From: UBA6059 sp965227155
GTDB taxonomy: Bacteria > Bacteroidota > Bacteroidia > Cytophagales > Cyclobacteriaceae
Assembly (NCBI GenBank): GCA_965227155.1
Contig: OZ245731.1
Location: forward strand, 2,852,001-2,916,000
DNA: 64,000 nucleotides
Direction of reading: 5' to 3'
Position 1 is the first letter of the stretch. Each line of letters begins with the position of its first letter. The notes under the pieces are model-generated. The model searched no databases, was not told where the DNA came from, and saw only the letters and a program-made list of their open reading frames with translations. Below, one piece after another: positions 51,601-59,743 of this stretch. The position numbers and the translations under genes were made by a program.

Positions 51601-53650
51601 CAAACTCTGTTTCATAGACACATTGCGTTGCATTATCGGTAATCCTTAACTGGTAGTTGCCACCTTCTAGGTTTTCAAAGTTTTGATTTCCACTAAGGCT
51701 CGTCTGAAAGTTGTCAGACGACCATGAGAAACTGAATCCGGTGAAGTCCGTGATCGTATTCCCGGCTAGTTGTAGTTCGATGATCATAATACTTCCATCG
51801 GGATTTACACAGCGGGTATTTGGGGTAATAAACATATCAACGGACTCAATCTGATCAGGCTCAGATACGGTAATAGTCCATACACGCACCTCACCGCTTT
51901 GTGCCGTAACTTCTATACTTAGATCATTAGAAAAGTCTAAGGTTGTTTGATTGCTAATGATTTCAGCATCATTGATGCGCGCAGTGGCACCATTTGATAA
52001 TGCAAAATAGGGTGTGATTAATGGATTGAAATCACAGGGTAATATAAGATTGATGGTGGCATTTAAGTCATCAATAGTTGTTAACCCTAATTGTCCGCCA
52101 ACTTCAAATGCCTCAAAGCTGTTACCAGTAGATACGTTGGGTAAGCTCAAGGTGCCCAGTATAATCACCAACTCATAGCCTTGCAAAGCTGGATTTGTTA
52201 CGATCAATTTATATTCTCCAATATTGACAGCCTGAAAATTAGGTATGGATAATGTGGTGGTGGTAGCACCTGGGATAGGTGTATTATCAAAATACCACTG
52301 CAACTCGTCTTGCGCAGAGAACCTTATCGATGTACCAAAATCATCTATAAGATCAACACTAAAGTCTTCACCGGCAATCAATTCCCGATCCCAGGCAAAA
52401 TCGACAACCTGCTGTGGAAGATACTCTGAGGGGTCATTAAATAAGCTTAGATTATTAAGAATAGCCCCTGACGCCATCATACAATTCGAAATATTCAAGG
52501 TTTGAAGGTTTGGTAAACTGGTAAGATCATCCAACCAAACAGCCGGATTATTGCTTAAGTCAATAGCCTCTATGGCTGTAAGCCGCTTCAAGACTTCTGA
52601 CCACCCGAACCTCAGTAAAATATTATTATTAGATAAATCAAGGGCTGTTACCCGGTTATTGGTCACGGTGACTCCATACCAGGTCTCCACATCATTTTGC
52701 CAAAGATAGTTGAATCCCGGCCCACTAGTTGGCCAGTTTTCCTGGTTGGTCCATGGAAACTCTGTGCCTATTTTGAATTCAGCCAATGCGTAAAAATCAC
52801 TCGCTATGACACCTCCGATAAGCTCGGGTGTCAGCTCTACTACAATTGTATATTCTGTTTCAGTGACACCATCTTCGGCGATCACCCGATACGTAAGTGA
52901 TTCTGTGAAATCATTTGCAGATACACCACTGATCTGTGGAACTTCATCGCCAACTATGTAGGCATTTGCACCAGCAGGTAATGAAAAGGTTGCGATAAGG
53001 TTTGTGATATCTGCAGTTTCTGTGAAATACACAGTAAGCGTTCCAAATCTTGGATCAATCCTTGCTGTCCTCACTTCTCCGGCTACACTAAAATCTGAAA
53101 GGAAAGCTTCATCATTCAAACAAGTCACGGGAGTTGGCAATACGGTACGCCCTGGCGTGTTTTTCCAATCCAAATAGAATTGATTGGGAAGTTCACAGAT
53201 ATCTGTGCCGGTAAAATCGAATAATTCCAGATTAAAAAGGTCTGTAACAAACCTGGGTAACCTGCCTGTAAAAGAGGGATTATCTGAAATATTCAACGTT
53301 GTTAATGGCAGCCAAAATAGGCTTTCAGGGAGTTCCCCCGACAATAGATTGTCAGAAACGTCAAACACTTCTACTGCATCCAGGTTGCCGATATCGACTG
53401 GTAGCTGACCGGTCAGGTTATTGCCAGGAAGCCTAATACCTACTACTCTGCCGTTTTCGATTTCAATACCATTCCAATCACCTACAAACACACCGGGTGC
53501 ACCCCAGCCTGCAGTGACGGTCCAGTTTTGGCCGCCCGTTGACTGGTAAAAATCCAATAATGCCAGGGAATCACTTTCTGTGACCTGACTGAATAAACTC
53601 ATTTGTGTAAATACAAATGAGATAATGAGTAAAATTTTCCGCATAATCAT
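48605..53650 (-). CDS. Very large secreted LRR / SprB-repeat protein with T9SS sorting tail
   Basis: 1681 residues. Signal peptide 1-22 (MIMRKILL...SLFSQ; ATG 53644 is an alternative start). Residues about 25-170 leucine-rich repeats (DSLALLDFYQSTGGQNWT, LPGNNLTGQLPVDIGNLDAVEVFDVSDN), then a DUF5018-like/cadherin-like domain, a second LRR block (about 290-400), another DUF5018-like domain, and about seven SprB-type repeats (about 630-1300; each has GGTYTV/GxYxV and TGCxxT, e.g. GSYKVEVTNPETNCS). A carboxypeptidase-regulatory-like domain (about 1500-1580, GQFTFENIPSGNYTIKL) precedes the T9SS type A tail (about 1605-1681, IYPNPASSYFKIQS...ELESGVYVVAI). Probably an extracellular adhesin, possibly for gliding motility. 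Confidence 0.92.
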   Translation of the reverse strand: MIMRKILLIISFVFTQMSLFSQVTESDSLALLDFYQSTGGQNWTVTAGWGAPGVFVGDWNGIEIENGRVVGIRLPGNNLTGQLPVDIGNLDAVEVFDVSDNLLSGELPESLFWLPLTTLNISDNPSFTGRLPRFVTDLFNLELFDFTGTDICELPNQFYLDWKNTPGRTVLPTPVTCLNDEAFLSDFSVAGEVRTARIDPRFGTLTVYFTETADITNLIATFSLPAGANAYIVGDEVPQISGVSANDFTESLTYRVIAEDGVTETEYTIVVELTPELIGGVIASDFYALAEFKIGTEFPWTNQENWPTSGPGFNYLWQNDVETWYGVTVTNNRVTALDLSNNNILLRFGWSEVLKRLTAIEAIDLSNNPAVWLDDLTSLPNLQTLNISNCMMASGAILNNLSLFNDPSEYLPQQVVDFAWDRELIAGEDFSVDLIDDFGTSIRFSAQDELQWYFDNTPIPGATTTTLSIPNFQAVNIGEYKLIVTNPALQGYELVIILGTLSLPNVSTGNSFEAFEVGGQLGLTTIDDLNATINLILPCDFNPLITPYFALSNGATARINDAEIISNQTTLDFSNDLSIEVTAQSGEVRVWTITVSEPDQIESVDMFITPNTRCVNPDGSIMIIELQLAGNTITDFTGFSFSWSSDNFQTSLSGNQNFENLEGGNYQLRITDNATQCVYETEFEVTDNIGELSVGGEAVGDFGCNGIQTGAFGFEGTVNGIRVDISDWSFDWYEGTGANKTFILSSNFIGGLAAGEYTLIATYIPTGCSLENEYTVERMDFEGELDATIVNNTDCISSNGQVTINSVVIDGQQFPPTSNRVAIQWSNGATGGSIVNLDGDEYSVVVTDVLSGCEYAATYSVQTQNLGGTLQVANNTPNTRCESPNGSLSVNVDGDTDGYTFEWYTGTTAVGQPFATGPTISGRVGGTYTVKATETGTSCSSTLTQNIANNPTQLEVTLQATENTKCTDPNGAIEIASFRVNGATRTNFTGYAIEWSQNAAFTSILSREESLSGLAPGRYYVRVRETATGCVSPAASALVQENLISPEFEIETVNNSSCTEVGNGTASLTGIEDNWLVAWYRGEEVAGDITGPSADNLLPGSYKVEVTNPETNCSAARQFVIEQEVNTITVATSNTPVTLCSSQNGTANVTGITVNNENVQDFEAFSFEWSTSLNFDEIISQSSELTEQSAGDYYIRVTLNSTGCQSDAVKVTILEQIPEIQISLVEKTDNLRGNTGTGSLEISTNPEVNVIWYAGENAGSDPVGEGVILENLVDGNYLAIATDPETGCFNEAIFTVDLSPFEIQSIEFSLPESIFQDELPFTLEAVSDKNVPIEFEIISGAAIIENGVITSAEPGNIIVRAFNQGSETAAPASSEADMLIMGNYTISGTITGIENPAAFSGTIRAYQNETEVAMANIDNGAFSLPSLREGEYILYVSPSGESRSAAFDTYFGESLFSSQAEPFLLNTDTDIEFTVLPKPVDNVLPTGTGTIRGQVSESNEGSRIVIGRLLDGTPLEGVTVFLLAENSTLIVRSTTTDAIGQFTFENIPSGNYTIKLDNPGLSVGQLEAAFTFDEEAGVLEIAVLVGDEDLTVEYSIIASVEDKNNQFTIYPNPASSYFKIQSENSNNCCVRIYTLAGILIKNYAISTSNTYNIEELESGVYVVAIEDNAGRVQHKKLLVSK

Positions 53651-53804
53651 ACATATTTTGAGAAGGATCCATTAATTGATAGGGTTGATTTTCTCATCGC
53701 AAAGAGGAAATAACCTATGCAAAATTGCTTGTGTGTGTATGATCTGGAAATAGGGAAATCCCTACATTTTAGCTGAATAGCTATATTGTGTGGTTTCTTT
53801 GGGG

Positions 53805-54449
53805 TTATAAAAGCCCAAGTTCTCTCAAAGTCTGCAATAAAGTCTCCCTAGGGCTGATTCCATGCTCTATGGATTTCTGTTTAATATGAAACTTTTCGTA
53901 AAGTCTGGAAATCCTCTTTTCTACACCCTTTTCTGAAATGAATAGTTTTCTCGACAATGCCTTCACAGTAAGTCCATTGGCCAAAAGAGGAATAATATCA
54001 GCCTCAGATTTACTGAGTTGGAAGAACTTATTCTTTGAATCTGATTTTCTGAACTCCTCTACTTCTGGGCTAAAATATAGATGTCCTTCTTTGGCGCGCA
54101 CTATTGCATCAAGGGTTTTGTCGTTATCTTCATTTTTTATGATTACGGCCGTTGGGTCTTGATCGAGTATTCTTTTCACACGTATGTATTCCGTAAATCC
54201 TGTGTAGAATACTATAGGAACCTGCTTATATTTTCTGATGAGTGGTACAAGCTCGGTTCCATAACCGTCAGGCAGTTCATCATCCAAGATAGCCAGATCA
54301 AAAATTTGGTCCAATTGTGATTTGGCCTCACCTATTGTTTGGGTTATGGTTACTTTACTTTGATAAAATTGCTTAGTTAGTCGATCTGCCAAATATTGAG
54401 ATACAACCGGGTGGTCATCTACAATAAGGATATTTAAGCCGTTTTCCAT
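53805..54449 (-). CDS. NarL/LuxR-type response regulator
   Basis: 214 residues. Receiver with DD (11-12), phospho-Asp56 (LAILDDELPDG) and a C-terminal LuxR/GerE helix-turn-helix (about 145-205, LSKSEADIIPLLANGLTVKALSRKLFISEKGVEKRI in parts). Partner of the overlapping TPR-kinase (16-nt overlap). The lysine of the receiver is in VIIKNEDND. Its target genes are not visible; the LRR protein gene lies immediately downstream on the same strand after a 154-nt gap. Confidence 0.93.
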   Translation of the reverse strand: MENGLNILIVDDHPVVSQYLADRLTKQFYQSKVTITQTIGEAKSQLDQIFDLAILDDELPDGYGTELVPLIRKYKQVPIVFYTGFTEYIRVKRILDQDPTAVIIKNEDNDKTLDAIVRAKEGHLYFSPEVEEFRKSDSKNKFFQLSKSEADIIPLLANGLTVKALSRKLFISEKGVEKRISRLYEKFHIKQKSIEHGISPRETLLQTLRELGLL

Positions 54450-56392
54450 TTGCCAGTAACGCTTAAATCATCCTGAATTTCTGATAATGGAATGTAAATG
54501 CGCACAGCCGTACCTTTATTGTCGGCAGAAGAAACTGCTATATTTCCATTTTTTTCGGCTATTGTTTTTTGTAAATTTTTGAGGCCAATTCCATTTGTAT
54601 CACCCGGCTGTATGCCATTACCATTATCTTCAACGGCAATTTGAATTTGATGCTCAGTGATCTTGAATTGAATATTTAGCCGGGTAGCATTTGCATGCTT
54701 GAAAGCATTGTAGATCAATTCACGGACGGATTGAAAAATAAGAACGGATAAATCAGATCTAATAGAATGCCATACTTCTGCATTTGGCAAATATTCAATA
54801 TTATACATAACATTAGCATACTGCTTTTTGGTTAAAAGTTTGAGCCGATCCATATCACGTACCAAATTACCGGTAGCAATGCCGCGATATTCCAATTGAT
54901 GCGCCAACAATCGGGTTTCCCCAATGATAGCGTTTAATTGTGCCTGAATAGTGGCCGGCAGCATGGAATTCCTTGTTTCAAATGTTAGCTGTTTCAGGTC
55001 ATTGACCGGACCATCATGTATCAATCTGGCTAGCTCTGCAGATCGCTGATAAGCACCATCATTTTCTGCTTCACGAAGCTCATTTTCTCTTTCGAGTTGA
55101 ATTCGTTTCTGTCTGGTTTTGTAAAAGTAAATGCCGGAAAAAATCATTAGAACCAATACAATCAATAGTACTATAAAAGTAATTCTGATCAATCTATCGC
55201 GTTCGGTTTGCGCTTGAAGCAGTTGGTTTTGTAAATCAAGCGATTGAATTTTAGCATCTTTTTTATCTGAATCATAACGAGCTTTCATATCCTCTACCAA
55301 TTCCGATCTTTCTAGTTTAAAAAGAGAGTCCTGAAGCGCCACATGAAGTTCCATTAATGAAAATGCCCGACTTGAATTACCCACGGCTAAATAATGTTTA
55401 GCGAGATCCCGATAGGCTGTTTTTAAGTGCTCTAGCCTATTGTTTTCTTTAGCGATTTTCACAGCTTTTTCTCCCATGGCTATCGCTTCTGAATGTTTAC
55501 CTAAGCCTGCAAGAGCAAGGGAAAGGGTGTTGTATTGGAAACTTAGTTCACTGCCCCATCCGTTTTCTTCGGAAAGGGCAATAGATTTTAAAATCAAAGC
55601 CTTTCCTTTCTCATATTGGCCCTTGCGTATCTCATGCATTGCGAGATTGCCAAGGCCATTGGTCTCAAGGGCAGGGTAGTTGTGTTGTATAGCAAGTTCC
55701 AGGGCTTGTTCTTCAAAGAAAATAGCAGAATCATACTCAGCCTGCTCACTGTAAATTCCTGCAATACTTGTGAGAGCGACGATAATTGAGTAGGGTCTTT
55801 CTAGTTCCCTTGCAAGGGGCAAAGCTTGATTAAAATAGTATAATGATTCGTCTATTTGCTTTCTGTAAAATGCGACCCTTCCCAAATTATTTAATACAAC
55901 AAGTCTCTCATTCAAAAATAATTTTTCATCATTTTGCTCAATAAGTCTTAGTGATCTTAGAAAAAAATCGTAGGCCAAAGACTGTTTACCCTGATTACTG
56001 TAGACACTTGCTATGGTTATATCACAGGATATCATGTATTCGTGATCATCTTGTGATGCAGCCAGCTCATAAGATTGCTTTAAAAAATATATGGCGGTAT
56101 CAGAACCATTATATTTCTGAAATAGAACTAATCCGTGATTGAAATTGGCATTTTTTTGTAATTCCGGATTGCCGATTTTATCAGCTAATTGGATCATCAA
56201 ATTAGTATACTTCAATAAAGAATCTATTTCATTCAAATCGTAAGCTTGAATGATTTTCTGATATGTCTGATAGCGCAAGGTATCATGAATATCATTTTGC
56301 AGTATAATTTGCAGGCTATCAAGGTTCTTTGAGGCAAAACCTGATAAAGGAGCTATCATAAATAGCCAAACCAAAATGGTTTTTAGATACAT
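54434..56392 (-). CDS. TPR-containing histidine kinase
   Basis: 652 residues. Signal/membrane segment 1-18, about eight TPR-like repeats (residues about 30-370; SLAYDFFLRSLRLIEQ, ESLYYFNQALPLARELE, GKHSEAIAMGEKAVKIAKEN) on the periplasmic side, one membrane helix (about 415-438, ITFIVLLIVLVLMIFSGIYF), then a HisKA_3-like dimerisation motif (ELARLIHDGPVNDLKQL) and HATPase_c (DNGNGIQPGDTNGIGLKNLQKT). NarX/DesK-type kinase typical of Bacteroidota. Partner of the overlapping LuxR-type regulator. Confidence 0.92.
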   Translation of the reverse strand: MYLKTILVWLFMIAPLSGFASKNLDSLQIILQNDIHDTLRYQTYQKIIQAYDLNEIDSLLKYTNLMIQLADKIGNPELQKNANFNHGLVLFQKYNGSDTAIYFLKQSYELAASQDDHEYMISCDITIASVYSNQGKQSLAYDFFLRSLRLIEQNDEKLFLNERLVVLNNLGRVAFYRKQIDESLYYFNQALPLARELERPYSIIVALTSIAGIYSEQAEYDSAIFFEEQALELAIQHNYPALETNGLGNLAMHEIRKGQYEKGKALILKSIALSEENGWGSELSFQYNTLSLALAGLGKHSEAIAMGEKAVKIAKENNRLEHLKTAYRDLAKHYLAVGNSSRAFSLMELHVALQDSLFKLERSELVEDMKARYDSDKKDAKIQSLDLQNQLLQAQTERDRLIRITFIVLLIVLVLMIFSGIYFYKTRQKRIQLERENELREAENDGAYQRSAELARLIHDGPVNDLKQLTFETRNSMLPATIQAQLNAIIGETRLLAHQLEYRGIATGNLVRDMDRLKLLTKKQYANVMYNIEYLPNAEVWHSIRSDLSVLIFQSVRELIYNAFKHANATRLNIQFKITEHQIQIAVEDNGNGIQPGDTNGIGLKNLQKTIAEKNGNIAVSSADNKGTAVRIYIPLSEIQDDLSVTGKWKTA

Positions 56393-56551
56393 ATTATAAA
56401 ACTACTCTTTGATCACAACATTTACATCACTAAAATAACGTCTTACTACGGATATAAATGCATTTACTTGCTAAATCAAGACTTACTTTTTCACTACACT
56501 TACAAAGCAGGTCTTTGAAAGATTCTACATGATTTAAACCATCGATCTTTT

Positions 56552-59500
56552 CTACCTCAACAATTTCAAATCCAGTCCATTCACCTTCTCCTTAAATGGC
56601 TGCCATATCTCTTTATCAAACTGATCGACAGCCTGGCTTACTTTTTCCACTTCCGCTTTGGTCTGGGCCATTTCCATTTGCTCCGTTGCATTGGGTGCTT
56701 CCCAATTGCTCATTTGGATGGAAGTAGAAAGCACGTAATTGCGGGTTTGTCCGAGTCGGGAGCTGGTAATCAGCGGATCACGGTAAATACCCTGTACATC
56801 GGTCGGCGGATTAATCAACTCCGCCAATGAATCGATTTTGGATTCCATGGCTTTGATCTCGTCCTTTAGCTCAGCATAATCATTATCCTGCATTGCCAAT
56901 ACTTCCTTGAGCTTTGCAAGGGATTGCTCCGCTTTGGACAATAACTGCTCAGCATCTGCATTTTGCTGACTGATGGACAGGTATTCTTCGATATATGCAT
57001 CACGAGCTGCCAGGTCTGTTGTGCTCACCTCTTTCCGAGGGTCTAATTCAACGGTCAATGCGGTTTCCTTAGTGGTTTCGCCGCGGGTTAATTTGACTGT
57101 ATATTGACCCGGCATAACTACCGGTCCGGCAGGCTCAAAATCGCCGGTTTCGGTTTCGCCTTTGCTAACTCCTTTTCGATCAAGCTTCCAGACAAATCGG
57201 TTTAAGCCTTTCTCTCCTGATAATGCCAGCGTTCTAATTATAGCTCCATCGGCATTCAATATCTCCGCCTTTACCGAATCTTTGGCATTCAATGCATAGG
57301 TAATATGAGCACCATAAGCCTTGTTTTCCCCAAAAAACATCGCATCCCCCGCACACCGAGTACCCAGTGCTTCTTTCCAAATCGCCAGGTAGGCGGTAGC
57401 AGGTTCGAATACCTCAAGCGGCCTGTCCAATACTTCCAAACCTTCGCCAGCCAACGCCCGAAGTGCCCTGATATCATCCATTACAAAAGCAGATCGACCA
57501 AAAGTACCTATCACCAGATCGGCCATTCTGGGTTGTATGACCATATCCATGTAAGAGGCTGTAGGCAAGCCTTCTGTCCATTTTGTCCAGTTGGCTCCTG
57601 CATCTATGGAAACATAAAGGCCAAACTCCGTACCCAGAAAGATCAGGTTTGGTTCTACTGGATCCTGAATGATAGACAATCCATAGCCCCACACCTGGTT
57701 TTCAGTAGCAACTCTAGTCCAGCTTTTGCCATAATCTTTGGTCTGGTACACATAAAGGCCCCAGTCTTCCTTGCGATAATTGTTGATGACTACAAAGGCA
57801 CTGGCAGCATCATAGTTAGAGGCCTGAATTTGGGTGACCCAGCCGCCGGCAGGAGCCCCCTTGATATTTTTGATGAGGTTTGTCCAGGTGGCACCGCCAT
57901 CACGGGTCAACTGCACATTACCATCGTCAGTACCTACCCAGATTACTTGTTCATCAATTGGGCTGGGCGCAATGCTCAGGATTGTTGTATAGTTTTCAGC
58001 ACCGGTTACATCATAAGTCAACCCACCGCTTTCGGTTTGCTGTTGCTTGTCAGGATCATTGGTTGTCAGATCAGGTGATATGATCTTCCAGGTCTCACCC
58101 CTGTCATTGGTTTTGTGCAAATACTGACTGCCAAAATAGATGCTCTTTGGATCATGTGGATTGGTTGCCATGCCCGCATTCCAGTTGAATCTTAGAAATT
58201 CGCCCTCAGGGTGTACCGGCTTGATGAATTTCTGCTCACCGGTTCGGAAGTCATACCGCAGCAAATTACCCTTCTGTGACATGGCATAGCCATAATTGTT
58301 GTCACTGGCATCCACCAATACATCAAAGCCATCGCCAAAAGCCATTTCTTCCCAGAAATGATTGCGCATACCGCCATTGGCCCAAACCCTGCTGGGCCCA
58401 CGCCAGGAGCCATTGTCTTGCATGCCACCGTAAATATTGTAAGGCACCTGATCATCTACATTGATATGATAGAATTGTGCCACTGGTAGGTTTTCAACAA
58501 ACTGCCATCGTTCCCCACCATCGCGGGAAATGGCCAGTCCACCGTCATTGCCATCCAACAGAAAATCCGGATCATCGGGGTGTATATACCATGCATGGTG
58601 ATCCACATGGATATTGTTGGGCGAATTATTCCAGGGTAAGATATTTTCAAACGTTTTGCCGCCATCTTCACTTTTGCTTACGAAGGTCCACAGGTTGTAG
58701 AGCTTATTTTCATTTTTTGGATCTGCATGAATTTCAGCATAGTAAAAAGGCCGGTTGCCAATATTTTTATCTGCCTGCTTATACCAGCTTTTACCGCCAT
58801 TATCAGATCGATACAGCGCGTTTTTCTTATTTTCTATTAATGCATAAGCCACATCGGGGTTGGCCGGGGAAATAGCAAGGCCAATTCGCCCCAACGCTCC
58901 TTCAGGCAAGCCATCCTCCGATGTTTTCTTTGTCCAGGTGTCGCCACCATCATGGGTGATGTAAAGCCCGGAACCTTCTCCTCCTGATTTAAAAAACCAG
59001 GGATCTCTGCGGAATTGCCACAAGGCTACCATGAGTTTGTTTGGATTGGATGGATCCATCACCATGTCTGCTACACCAGTGGAGGGATTATTGAAAAGGA
59101 TGCGCTCCCAGGTTTTGCCACCATCTTTAGTGCGGTACACACCGCGCTCCTGGTGGTCTCCCCATTGCGAGCCAAAAACCCCGGCGTAAACGATATTCGG
59201 ATTTTGTGGGTTAATCGCTATTCGATGAATGGCTCTTGTTTTTTCCAGTCCCATAAGCTGCCATGTAGCACCCCCATCCATGGATTTGTAGATGCCATAG
59301 CCCTGCGTTTGGCTATTGCGGGGATTGCCTTCTCCCGTACCAACCCAAATGATGGCAGGGTTAGTAGGGTCAACAGCAACAGAACCGATGGATGCTGCTT
59401 TTTCATTATCGAAAATAGGTTCCCAATAGATGCCTCCTGATGCTGATTTCCACAATCCCCCTGAAGCGGTACCAGCATAAAGGATATTTTTATTGTCGCG

Positions 59501-59650
59501 CTGAGCAGTAACGGCCGTTACCCGTCCACTCATGCTGGCTGGTCCTATGGCACGAGGCTTCAAAGCTTTCAGCAGGCTCATATCCAGAGGCTGACCATAG
59601 CTCAAAATCGATAGCAAAATAAAACTGATGGAAAATAAAATTCGGATCAT
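56552..59650 (-). CDS. Sortilin-like (VPS10/BNR-repeat) secreted protein
   Basis: 1032 residues. Signal peptide 1-19 (LSILSYGQ). Residues about 30-690 hold numerous BNR/Asp-box repeats (SMDGGATWQLM, TKDGGKTWERI, THDGGDTWTKK, SDNGGKSWYKQ, DDRGETWKI-like, TRDGGATWTNL, DAGANWTKW), which form a beta-propeller of the VPS10/sortilin type. A C-terminal region has a FlgD-like Ig domain (about 780-860) and a long coiled coil (about 905-965). Such proteins (annotated as glycosyl hydrolases) lack obvious catalytic residues and probably bind ligands. No T9SS tail. Confidence 0.9.
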   Translation of the reverse strand: MIRILFSISFILLSILSYGQPLDMSLLKALKPRAIGPASMSGRVTAVTAQRDNKNILYAGTASGGLWKSASGGIYWEPIFDNEKAASIGSVAVDPTNPAIIWVGTGEGNPRNSQTQGYGIYKSMDGGATWQLMGLEKTRAIHRIAINPQNPNIVYAGVFGSQWGDHQERGVYRTKDGGKTWERILFNNPSTGVADMVMDPSNPNKLMVALWQFRRDPWFFKSGGEGSGLYITHDGGDTWTKKTSEDGLPEGALGRIGLAISPANPDVAYALIENKKNALYRSDNGGKSWYKQADKNIGNRPFYYAEIHADPKNENKLYNLWTFVSKSEDGGKTFENILPWNNSPNNIHVDHHAWYIHPDDPDFLLDGNDGGLAISRDGGERWQFVENLPVAQFYHINVDDQVPYNIYGGMQDNGSWRGPSRVWANGGMRNHFWEEMAFGDGFDVLVDASDNNYGYAMSQKGNLLRYDFRTGEQKFIKPVHPEGEFLRFNWNAGMATNPHDPKSIYFGSQYLHKTNDRGETWKIISPDLTTNDPDKQQQTESGGLTYDVTGAENYTTILSIAPSPIDEQVIWVGTDDGNVQLTRDGGATWTNLIKNIKGAPAGGWVTQIQASNYDAASAFVVINNYRKEDWGLYVYQTKDYGKSWTRVATENQVWGYGLSIIQDPVEPNLIFLGTEFGLYVSIDAGANWTKWTEGLPTASYMDMVIQPRMADLVIGTFGRSAFVMDDIRALRALAGEGLEVLDRPLEVFEPATAYLAIWKEALGTRCAGDAMFFGENKAYGAHITYALNAKDSVKAEILNADGAIIRTLALSGEKGLNRFVWKLDRKGVSKGETETGDFEPAGPVVMPGQYTVKLTRGETTKETALTVELDPRKEVSTTDLAARDAYIEEYLSISQQNADAEQLLSKAEQSLAKLKEVLAMQDNDYAELKDEIKAMESKIDSLAELINPPTDVQGIYRDPLITSSRLGQTRNYVLSTSIQMSNWEAPNATEQMEMAQTKAEVEKVSQAVDQFDKEIWQPFKEKVNGLDLKLLR

Positions 59651-59743
59651 ATCATTAGGAGATTTAATAATCCGTAATCTAATGACATGATCCGAAAATC
59701 GATGATCAGTCTATGTAAATGGTAAATAAGAGTTTACAACTAC

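Noticed and set aside
53766..53785. Short hairpin TAGCT...AGCTA after the LuxR-type regulator
   Set aside because: Only five pairs and no T run.
57305..58078. 257-codon open frame opposite the sortilin-like gene
   Set aside because: Antisense shadow of the repetitive BNR region; no family motifs and the minus-strand frame is clearly the real gene.
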